A stretch of 37,132 nucleotides of DNA, taken from contig DFIS01000077.1 of the NCBI GenBank assembly GCA_002372175.1, forward strand, positions 1 to 37,132. The letters are read 5' to 3'. Position 1 is the stretch's first letter; each line of letters opens with the position of its first letter. This DNA is from Solobacterium sp. UBA3691. GTDB taxonomy: Bacteria > Bacillota_I > Bacilli_A > Erysipelotrichales > Erysipelotrichaceae. The notes under the pieces are model-generated. The model did not search any database. It saw only the letters and a list, made by a program, of their open reading frames with translations, and had not been told where the DNA came from. Below are positions 1 to 6,404 of the stretch, piece after piece. The translations under genes were made by a program, and so were the position numbers.

Positions 1-264
1 TACAGACTGGTCATGAAGTCCAACAGCGACAACTTCCGTTCTTCTTCGATCCAGGGTGTCATGAAGCGGATCAAGGCCAAGGGCATCCCCGTGATCCTCT
101 ACGAGCCGGCCATGAAGGAAGATGAGTTCTTCCGTTCCGAGGTTGTCCGGGATCTCGAAGAATTCAAGAGACGCTCAGATGTGATCCTGTGCAACCGTAT
201 GAGTCCCGATCTTGAAGATGTAAAAGAAAAGGTCTACACAAGAGACCTCTTCGGTGAAAACTAA
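1..264 (+). CDS. ugd: UDP-glucose 6-dehydrogenase, C-terminal fragment (5' end outside window)
   Basis: The open frame enters from the left edge, reading Y-R-L-V before the first internal Met at 13, and stops at TAA 262-264. The 87 visible residues match the C-terminal UDP-binding domain of the UDP-glucose/GDP-mannose dehydrogenase family: a 'KSNSDNFRSSSIQGVMKRI' block, then a Rossmann-type 'IPVILYEP' strand and a terminal 'DVILCNRM' segment. The family oxidises UDP-glucose to UDP-glucuronate with two NAD+, in the cytoplasm, for capsule or exopolysaccharide precursors. The catalytic Cys and NAD-binding domain lie outside the window. It is convergent with the next glycosyltransferase and their stop codons overlap (261-264). 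A related nucleotide-sugar dehydrogenase, such as a UDP-ManNAc enzyme, cannot be excluded from the tail alone. Confidence 0.82.
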   Translation, partial: YRLVMKSNSDNFRSSSIQGVMKRIKAKGIPVILYEPAMKEDEFFRSEVVRDLEEFKRRSDVILCNRMSPDLEDVKEKVYTRDLFGEN

Positions 265-1229
265 CCACGTATCTTACGATAGATTTTCTGGAGCAGATCC
301 TTGCCCGGAAAATCTTTTTTTAACAGCATCTTTTTGAATATGTGCTTGTTATGCAGCTTGTCTTTCAGCATCCTGCGTATCTTTCTGCGTTCCGATGCCT
401 CCATGGGTTCATGATCCAGTTCAAACAGCATATTCAGATAGCCAAGATCCTCGAATGCCGGAGCAGCCGCAAACGGTCTGTTCTGTTCCTCTGCGACCCT
501 GCGTATCGCTTCCAGCATCTTCTCATAGCTGACAAGCATCTTTTCAGTATATCCGTGCGCCATGGAGGATTCCTGCACACGGTAGCAGTAGCCGCGGACA
601 GGGTAGGTCATGACACGGCGGCATTTGGCAAGATAACGCAGACAGAAGTCAAGATCCTCGCCATAGAGCAGGCCTGCCGAGCGCTCACTGCAGACTTCGC
701 GGACAAGCTCTGTGCGATAGATCTTATCCCACCGCGGGGCAGACCAGTACCGGTAGATATCCGCATTTATCTCAAAGAACGGATACAGTATCTTCTCTTC
801 GATATCCTGTTTTTCATATACCCTTTCTTCCAGCGGCACCGGCACACTGGTCGTACCATCCGGAAGATACTTGGTATATGTTCCGTTTACACAGTCGGCA
901 TCACTGCTCACGATCAGTTCATGCATACGCGCTACCTGATCAGGCTGATACCAGTCATCCATGTCCACAAACATCAGATACGGTGCGGAGGCAGCTTCAG
1001 CCCCTGTTTTGACCGCTGCCACAAGACCGCCGTTAGGCTGGTGGATGACCTTCACTCTTGGATCCTGCCTGCCGTATCGGTCACTGATCTCTCCCGAGCT
1101 GTCCGTAGAACCATCATCGACAGCGATCAGCTCCCAGTCGGCAAATGTCTGGGCAAGGATCGAAGAAAAACACTGATCAAGGTGTTTCTCACCGTTATAG
1201 ATCGGCATAATGATACTTACTTCAGGCAT
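261..1229 (-). CDS. Glycosyltransferase family 2 (GT-A fold)
   Basis: This 322-residue cytoplasmic or membrane-associated transferase probably adds one sugar to a lipid-linked capsule or exopolysaccharide repeat. It opens with the classic GT2 strand 'VSIIMPIYNGEKHL', followed by the nucleotide-binding 'VDDGSTD' (about residues 37-43) and the metal-binding DxD-type 'VDMDDW' (about 88-93). Length is normal for single-domain GT2 enzymes, and I see no membrane helix. It is the last gene of the minus-strand cluster and overlaps the upstream GT4 gene by 8 bp, which implies translational coupling. The GT2 assignment is secure; donor and acceptor cannot be read from sequence. Confidence 0.92.
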   Translation of the reverse strand: MPEVSIIMPIYNGEKHLDQCFSSILAQTFADWELIAVDDGSTDSSGEISDRYGRQDPRVKVIHQPNGGLVAAVKTGAEAASAPYLMFVDMDDWYQPDQVARMHELIVSSDADCVNGTYTKYLPDGTTSVPVPLEERVYEKQDIEEKILYPFFEINADIYRYWSAPRWDKIYRTELVREVCSERSAGLLYGEDLDFCLRYLAKCRRVMTYPVRGYCYRVQESSMAHGYTEKMLVSYEKMLEAIRRVAEEQNRPFAAAPAFEDLGYLNMLFELDHEPMEASERRKIRRMLKDKLHNKHIFKKMLLKKDFPGKDLLQKIYRKIRG

Positions 1230-2472
1230 TCTCTTCTCCTTCCTTCAGGATCCCGACAAATCCCTGATAATAATCAGAGAGACGCATCGTGCTCACAAGC
1301 TGCTTCTGCGCTGTCTTCTGCCGCTCACACGCACTGCTGTCATTGAGCAGACGGTCAATACTCTGCTGCAGAGCACCGACAAGCGTATCATCATTCTGCA
1401 GAAGTACGGCACAGTCCTCATTTGTATATTCAGGTATTCCGCCCATCGTTGTCGTGATCAGCGGCCTGTTCATGAACATTGCCTCAAGTACGGTAAGACC
1501 GGCAGCTTCCTCACATGTGGAAGGAAAGACACAGAGATCAGCAGACGCATAATACACAGGCAGCTGTGCATGCGGCACATATCCGGTCAGGATCACCTTC
1601 TCTTCACCGATCTCATGACGCAGTTTCTTCAGTTCTTCCTCGTACGGACTGCTTTCGTCTGAGTCATAATTCAGACTGCCAATGATCATCAGCACCGTAT
1701 CCGGTGTTTCCGTATTCCGGTATGCCTGCAGCAGTTCCCTGACTCCCTTGCCTTCGATCAGCCGGCCGACAAAAAGGATCAGTCTTTTTCCCTGCAGACC
1801 GTATTTCTGCCGCAGTGCATGAATATCCTCAGGGCTGACCTTTGATGGATCAAACAGCGTCTCATCCACGGTATTCTTCAGCACACTGAATTTGTCTGCT
1901 GTATAGCTGATACCGATATTATGCGCAAAGGATCTGCCGATAAACTCACTGACGCAGATGATCTTCCGCGCCTTCGCTGCCGTCTGTTCGTTTCCGGCAT
2001 ATCTGGCAGGATGATTATGAATATGCAGATAATATCTGTCTTTGTATCTTTCCGCATTGTTACGGTACTTCATCGTCCATAACAGTGCCATCTGATTCTC
2101 CAGGATGACTCTGTCAAAGCTCTGCGAGGCAAGATATCCTGCAGCCCTGCGGATATAATCCAGACGTTCCAGCGGTGTCTTAAAGGCCAGATGGTCTTTC
2201 CTGTGCAGGAGATCATCTGCCGTATAATGCATGATGCGGTCTGCTGCCTTTGTGATCCCGGACGGCTCCAGAAAGACAAACTTCGTATGCGGATATCCGG
2301 CCGAAGCTTTTACTGCCTCAGCATCCGCAATACTGACGAGGGTCAGATCCAGGGACTGAAAGATCTCATTCTGCTGCAGAAGACTCTCCACAAGACTCTC
2401 CGCCCCGCCGCCTCTGACTGCCGGCACCGGATATGCACCGTTTGTTACGATCACGGTCCTGAGCTTTTTCAT
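1222..2472 (-). CDS. Glycosyltransferase family 4 (GT-B fold)
   Basis: I place the start at 2472 (MKKLRTVIVTNG), giving 416 residues; the open frame extends further upstream but that part overlaps the previous gene and has no family match. The N-terminal half has the GT4 glycine-rich acceptor loop 'PVPAVRGGGAESLV'. The C-terminal half has 'LFVGRLIEGKGVRELLQAY' and the donor-binding block 'PSTCEEAAGLTVLEAMFM', with the E-x7-E type Glu pair typical of retaining GT4 enzymes. The ATG overlaps the preceding gene's stop as ATGA (2469-2472). The role is sugar transfer from a nucleotide sugar during surface-glycan assembly in the cytoplasm; the sugar is unknown. Confidence 0.92.
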   Translation of the reverse strand: MKKLRTVIVTNGAYPVPAVRGGGAESLVESLLQQNEIFQSLDLTLVSIADAEAVKASAGYPHTKFVFLEPSGITKAADRIMHYTADDLLHRKDHLAFKTPLERLDYIRRAAGYLASQSFDRVILENQMALLWTMKYRNNAERYKDRYYLHIHNHPARYAGNEQTAAKARKIICVSEFIGRSFAHNIGISYTADKFSVLKNTVDETLFDPSKVSPEDIHALRQKYGLQGKRLILFVGRLIEGKGVRELLQAYRNTETPDTVLMIIGSLNYDSDESSPYEEELKKLRHEIGEEKVILTGYVPHAQLPVYYASADLCVFPSTCEEAAGLTVLEAMFMNRPLITTTMGGIPEYTNEDCAVLLQNDDTLVGALQQSIDRLLNDSSACERQKTAQKQLVSTMRLSDYYQGFVGILKEGEENA

Positions 2473-3284
2473 CGGAATGATCTCCAGCGATTGACCAGGG
2501 CTTTCCAGATCCGCTTCGGGGTAAGCCTTGCCAGAATATATTTGCGGTTGCTGGCAGCACTGCCGCTGATATCCGTGTTGAAACCGCGCCTGCTGAAATC
2601 GATCTGCAGACCTTCCCTTTCCGCCAGTTCCGCCGTATGTCTGTTCCACCTGCCGCGGTGCAGAGCTGCGCCTTCCGCGTAGTTATATTCCATGATGTGA
2701 TTGTCTTCAGATGCCGCAAAGAACTTCTGATCTCTGTACCTGCAGCTGCGCCTTGAACCAAGGGTCTCAAACAGCCATGCACTCTCGTGCGGACGCATAT
2801 CCGCAAGCAGAGTCTCACGCCGCCACAGTGCAGCCTGACAGTTCAGTCTGTATTCCCCCTTCTGCGGTCTCTGCTCAAAACCGGGATATGCGCAGGGCAG
2901 ATTCTGTCCGGCAAGGATCGGCATGAAGTTAAAGCAGGCAATCGAAGGGTCCGCATCCATCCACATTCTGCACTGTTCTATCTGTTTCGCATCGACAGGC
3001 TCTTCCAGAAAGAAATCATCCAGCATCATCAGTATATACGTACTGTCGATCTGTCTGAGTGTGGCCATGAGTCTTTCCGACCATTCCGGGTTTTCTCCGT
3101 TTTTATATAACTGCAGCGTACGGATATCCAGTCCCGGATAGCTGTATGTCTTCGCTTCCGTATTCAGAACGATCGGATATGCGGGGTTCCAGTACTTCTT
3201 CAGCAGCGCGAAAAAAGGATCCCAGCAATCCTCATATTTATCACAGCTGCTTACGATGAGGGTTATATCACTGTTTCTTTTCAT
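2469..3284 (-). CDS. Putative GT-A-like glycosyltransferase of the polysaccharide cluster
   Basis: I do not recognise a named family for this 271-residue protein. It starts with 'DITLIVSSCDKYEDCWDPFFALLKKYWN', which resembles the first strand and helix of a GT-A nucleotide-binding fold. It has an acidic 'ILMMLDDFFL' segment (about residues 84-93) placed like a DxD metal site, and a C-terminal half rich in Arg and aromatic residues. There is no signal peptide or membrane helix. It sits between DUF2304 (17 bp overlap upstream) and a GT4 gene (ATGA overlap downstream), so a sugar-transfer role fits the context. That function is inferred from position and the weak fold resemblance. A weak Shine-Dalgarno-like GGAAGAG precedes the ATG. 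Confidence 0.6.
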   Translation of the reverse strand: MKRNSDITLIVSSCDKYEDCWDPFFALLKKYWNPAYPIVLNTEAKTYSYPGLDIRTLQLYKNGENPEWSERLMATLRQIDSTYILMMLDDFFLEEPVDAKQIEQCRMWMDADPSIACFNFMPILAGQNLPCAYPGFEQRPQKGEYRLNCQAALWRRETLLADMRPHESAWLFETLGSRRSCRYRDQKFFAASEDNHIMEYNYAEGAALHRGRWNRHTAELAEREGLQIDFSRRGFNTDISGSAASNRKYILARLTPKRIWKALVNRWRSFR

Positions 3285-3630
3285 ACTCTTCCAGTTTCTT
3301 CTTGGTCACAGCCAGTTCGTAATTCAGCTTCTTATCATGTTCCTCAAGCGTGCTCATCTTCACATATGTATAATAGTTGAACACAAAAAGCAGTGCGATC
3401 ATGACTAAAAACACAAAGTTCGTCACTGACTCGATACCGATCAGACGGGAGAAGAATTCCGCTGCACCGGGAAAGATACCCAGCAGTAAAACGATCAGAG
3501 ACCAGCTGATCCACAGGATCGCATAGCGGATATTCATCTTTGACTTGATCGCATTGTAAATGACATAGAACAGCACGAAACCCGATCCCAGGATCAGGAT
3601 GATCTTTAAACTCAAGGCCATGGAAACCAT
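3268..3630 (-). CDS. DUF2304 small membrane protein, partner of the DPM1-like GT2
   Basis: This 120-residue protein matches DUF2304 in size and layout. Three hydrophobic helices lie at about residues 7-27, 35-53 and 69-89, followed by a charged coiled-coil-like tail from about residue 92 ('STLEEHDKKLNYEL...KKLEEYEKK'). DUF2304 proteins are usually encoded next to a DPM1/DPG-type GT2, as here, and are thought to anchor or regulate it at the membrane; that role is from family context, not from a motif. The start at 3630 is set by GGAGGT six bases upstream. The gene follows the GT2 after 11 bp and overlaps the next gene by 17 bp. Confidence 0.85.
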   Translation of the reverse strand: MVSMALSLKIILILGSGFVLFYVIYNAIKSKMNIRYAILWISWSLIVLLLGIFPGAAEFFSRLIGIESVTNFVFLVMIALLFVFNYYTYVKMSTLEEHDKKLNYELAVTKKKLEEYEKKQ

Positions 3631-3641
3631 AACTGTACCTC

Positions 3642-4307
3642 CTACTGCATAAACAGGATACTCATCAGCACATCGAACATGAAGTATGCCGAACGGAAGA
3701 TCGTATTGAAGTAACTGACACCGCCCATACGTTCTTCCATTTGTACCTGCACTTCCGTAAACTTATGACCGGAACGGATCACATGCGTCAAAGCATCCGG
3801 TTCGGCAATAAAGTTCATACTTTCCGCAAAGTCCTTCAGCACACTTTTGCCGAGAGCACGCATCCCGCTGGTGGGATCTGTCACTGTTTTCCCGGTTTTC
3901 AGTTTGATTGCAGCACAGATCAGACGGGATCCGATCATCCGCAGAGATCTGTTCTTTTTCTCTGTAACAAAGCGGGATCCGACCACGTAATCATATCCCT
4001 CTTCGATCTTGTCGATCAGCATCTTGATATACTTCGGCGGATGCTGTCCGTCACCGTCAACGGTCGTCGCACAGTCATATCCGTTTTCCCAGGCATACAT
4101 AAAACCCATCCGGGTAACCCCCGCGAGACCGACATTATTGGTCAGATCCAGGTGGGGAACACCCATCTCATCCAGCAGTTCTCCGGTATGATCGGTAGAC
4201 GCATCGTTGATCACGAGGCAGTCCCAGCCCATGGCTTCGATCTTCGGTATCAGTGCCGGCAGGTTCTTTTCTTCGTTATGTGCAGGTACGACAATCAGTA
4301 CTTTCAT
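3642..4307 (-). CDS. DPM1/DPG-like family 2 glycosyltransferase (polyprenyl-phosphate sugar synthase type)
   Basis: This 221-residue enzyme is close to polyprenyl-phosphate mannose/glucose synthases. It has 'LIVVPAHNEEKNLPALIPKI' at the N terminus, 'VINDASTDHT' (about 32-41), the metal-binding 'TTVDGDGQHPPKYI' with D84-x-D86, and 'YDYVVGSRF'. There is no C-terminal membrane domain, so it is likely recruited to the membrane by the adjacent DUF2304 protein. The expected reaction is sugar transfer from a nucleotide donor to undecaprenyl phosphate on the cytoplasmic face, supplying enzymes such as the GT39 protein at 17335-19305. It begins two bases after the LicD stop (TAG-ct-ATG) with no Shine-Dalgarno site, so reinitiation is likely. 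Confidence 0.88.
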   Translation of the reverse strand: MKVLIVVPAHNEEKNLPALIPKIEAMGWDCLVINDASTDHTGELLDEMGVPHLDLTNNVGLAGVTRMGFMYAWENGYDCATTVDGDGQHPPKYIKMLIDKIEEGYDYVVGSRFVTEKKNRSLRMIGSRLICAAIKLKTGKTVTDPTSGMRALGKSVLKDFAESMNFIAEPDALTHVIRSGHKFTEVQVQMEERMGGVSYFNTIFRSAYFMFDVLMSILFMQ

Positions 4308-4309
4308 AG

Positions 4310-5065
4310 CTAATCAAGAATATCTCCGTAGTATTCGTCTTCGTGCTTGGGTATGCGCTCTTCTTCCGGCGGAAGCTTCATGTAATCACCGTACAGATGT
4401 GTCAGATAAGCATCTGTATGCCCTACGGAAGGCACCGTCAGACCCTCAAAACTGACCATTTCCGGCTCATCCAGCCATTCCGCAAGGATCTGTTCCTTGA
4501 CAAAGGAATAGACGCTGAAAAGATTGATAAAACGCTTTGTATCCTGTCCGGAATACCTGTCGCAGGCAGATTCCAGCCTGGCGATCAGCTGTTCCCTGGT
4601 ATAGAGGGAAGCTCCGGCCCGGCTGCGCAGTTTCTCTGCAGGTCCGGAATCATCATCAATGCCAAGCTTCCGGTTATACCGGCGCTCCAGTTCCTTCTTC
4701 AGATTCCACAGCGTCTCCGCATCACGGTCATCATCCGGGATCCTCACCAGAGGATAGATATCGATCAGACAGTAACCTTCATACAGGATCTTCGGATTGT
4801 TCAGCGGATAGCGCGGATTGTTGCGGTAAGTGATCAGACGGTAAGGTGCCGGCAGTTCCTTTTCCAGAATCTCTTCAGCTCTGCGGATCATTTCATAGCG
4901 GATACCGATATCGATATCATCATCCCAGGGGATAAATCCCCGGTGTCTGACAGCCCCGAGCGTACTGCCTGCAATCAGGTAATACTCGATGCTGTGACGC
5001 TCAAAAATGTCCTTTACGACCGCCAGAGCTTTCGTCTCTTCTGTGTGCATCTGTTCAAGATCCAT
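4310..5065 (-). CDS. LicD-family phosphotransferase
   Basis: This 251-residue protein has the LicD nucleotidyltransferase signature: 'LIAGSTLGAVRHRGFIPWDDDIDIGI', with GST at about residues 33-35 and the metal-binding DDDID at about 48-52. LicD proteins move phosphocholine or another phospho-substituent from a CDP/CMP donor onto surface glycans such as teichoic acids or capsule. The start at 5065 is preferred because GAGG lies six bases upstream (5072-5075 complement); Met codons further out have no ribosome site. It is the first gene of the minus-strand glycan operon and diverges from the GT-B gene at 5115. No choline-import or choline-kinase gene is visible, so the transferred group is unknown. 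Confidence 0.88.
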   Translation of the reverse strand: MDLEQMHTEETKALAVVKDIFERHSIEYYLIAGSTLGAVRHRGFIPWDDDIDIGIRYEMIRRAEEILEKELPAPYRLITYRNNPRYPLNNPKILYEGYCLIDIYPLVRIPDDDRDAETLWNLKKELERRYNRKLGIDDDSGPAEKLRSRAGASLYTREQLIARLESACDRYSGQDTKRFINLFSVYSFVKEQILAEWLDEPEMVSFEGLTVPSVGHTDAYLTHLYGDYMKLPPEEERIPKHEDEYYGDILD

Positions 5066-5100
5066 AACATACCTCATAAATGATATCTTAACACAAATCA

Positions 5101-5108
5101 TGTATACT
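5101..5108 (+). promoter_or_regulatory. -10 box (TATACT) of predicted leaderless GT-B gene; overlaps minus-strand TATACA
   Basis: TATACT at 5103-5108 ends six bases before ATG 5115, and no Shine-Dalgarno sequence lies between. On the other strand the same palindromic core reads TATACA (5106-5101) and could serve the LicD operon, giving a leader of about 29 nt with GAGG before ATG 5065. No good -35 is seen on either side. Confidence 0.45.
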
Positions 5109-5114
5109 TATTAC

Positions 5115-6368
5115 ATGGACAATCAAAGATGTTTAGTCGTACCGGGGCTCTTTCTGCCCTCCAACGATACCAATTCACTGCTTGCCTACAAGCATCTGCG
5201 GCTTCTGCCTCTGCAGTACGATGTATATGCACTGAAGGCTGCGGCTGATGATGACACCCTGGCAGGAAATTTTAACAGTGATCCCGAACACGGGAAATTT
5301 CATGTACATACCGTGGGCAGATATGATGATGTGCTCTTTTCGATCCGCAACGTCAATCTGTTCAAGGGGCTGAGAAACATGCGCAAATACGTCGATACCT
5401 GCGTAAACATGTATGACGGGCAGAAATACCTGTATACGATGACTTTCCCCTGCTACAGCACAAGAGTCGGTGTACAGCTGAAGAAACAGCACCCGGAGAT
5501 CTTCTGGATCGCTGCTTTCTCCGACCCTGTCAACCACAGTCCCTACAAATTTGATGAGGCCACATATAAAGCATACAGTCTGCCGGAGAAGATCGCGTTC
5601 AAGCTGTATCTGAAGTATTACGTCGTTGATCAGGATGAAGCGGATGCCTTTGAACAGGCAGACAGACTGGTCTTTATCTGTCCCGAACAGAGAGATTTCA
5701 TGATCGGGGAATACCTGAAGTACTTCGGCAGATGCACACGCGAAGAACTGCTTGCAAAGTCGGTGATCGTCCCCCTGAACTATATTCCGGAGTGGAACCG
5801 CATACGCAAAGCAGATACCGTAAAGACTGAAGACACGTTTATCCTTGCCCATTTCGGCAGAGTCTACGGTCTGCGTCTGATCGAAGAATTCATCCATGCC
5901 TTTGCGGAGTTTGTCAGAAGACACCCGGAGATCCCCGTACGCGTGGAACAGTACGGTGAGTTCCGCAGGTCCGATATGAAGCTCATCCGTGCCCTTTCCC
6001 TGCAGGATCATTTCATTGTGCATGACAAGATCCCCTACGAGGAATGCATACGCAGGATGAATGCCAGTGATGCCGTCCTGCTGTTTGATACGATCCTGCC
6101 CGAGGATACGATCCAGCCCTATCTGCCAAGTAAGATCATGGAGTATTCGCTGCTGCAGAAGGACTGCCTTGCGGTGACAACAAAGACCAGTCCGTCTTAC
6201 CGCATCATGAACGAAAGCAATGCCTGTGCCTGCCGCTATGACCGTAAAGATATCCTGCGCGGTCTTGAGGAAATGATCATCGGGCACCGCCCTTCCGTGA
6301 TCCAATACAGTTACAGCAATGAAGAAGCTGTGGCTGATCTGAAGAAAGCCGTGTTAAATGAAGATTAA
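5115..6368 (+). CDS. GT-B-type glycosyltransferase
   Basis: This 417-residue protein reads like a GT4-type or related GT-B transferase. The N-terminal half starts 'RCLVVPGLFLPSNDTNSLLAYKHL'. The C-terminal half has 'FILAHFGRVYGLRLIEEFIHAF', then 'IPYEECIRRMNASDAVLLFDT' and the donor-site-like 'PSKIMEYSLL'. No membrane helix is visible. I start at 5115 (MDNQRC). The longer frame upstream overlaps licD, and no Shine-Dalgarno site precedes any candidate ATG. A TATACT box ends six bases before this ATG, predicting a leaderless mRNA. It is transcribed divergently from the LicD operon. The substrate is unknown and the match is weaker than for the canonical GT4 at 1222-2472. Confidence 0.78.
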   Translation: MDNQRCLVVPGLFLPSNDTNSLLAYKHLRLLPLQYDVYALKAAADDDTLAGNFNSDPEHGKFHVHTVGRYDDVLFSIRNVNLFKGLRNMRKYVDTCVNMYDGQKYLYTMTFPCYSTRVGVQLKKQHPEIFWIAAFSDPVNHSPYKFDEATYKAYSLPEKIAFKLYLKYYVVDQDEADAFEQADRLVFICPEQRDFMIGEYLKYFGRCTREELLAKSVIVPLNYIPEWNRIRKADTVKTEDTFILAHFGRVYGLRLIEEFIHAFAEFVRRHPEIPVRVEQYGEFRRSDMKLIRALSLQDHFIVHDKIPYEECIRRMNASDAVLLFDTILPEDTIQPYLPSKIMEYSLLQKDCLAVTTKTSPSYRIMNESNACACRYDRKDILRGLEEMIIGHRPSVIQYSYSNEEAVADLKKAVLNED

Positions 6369-6391
6369 ATATCATCGGTTTTCCTGTGTAG

Positions 6392-6397
6392 TATAAT
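6392..6397 (+). promoter_or_regulatory. -10 box (TATAAT) of predicted leaderless GH9 gene
   Basis: A perfect TATAAT ends seven bases before ATG 6405. No ribosome-binding site is present and no convincing -35 is seen. Transcription would start at or one base before the start codon. Confidence 0.6.
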
Positions 6398-6404
6398 GAT
6401 TTCC

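Noticed and set aside
342..1346. Long plus-strand open frame opposite the GT2 gene
   Set aside because: It is an antisense shadow. The minus-strand frame has clear GT2 motifs, while this one has no family pattern and a Cys/His/Arg-rich composition typical of reversed coding sequence.
2473..2649. N-terminal extension of the GT4 gene
   Set aside because: The extra residues are out-of-frame translation of the preceding gene and do not resemble a GT4 N terminus; MKKLRTVIVTNG at 2472 does.
5175..6305. Long minus-strand open frame opposite the GT-B gene
   Set aside because: No recognisable domain and no ribosome site; the plus-strand frame has the glycosyltransferase pattern.
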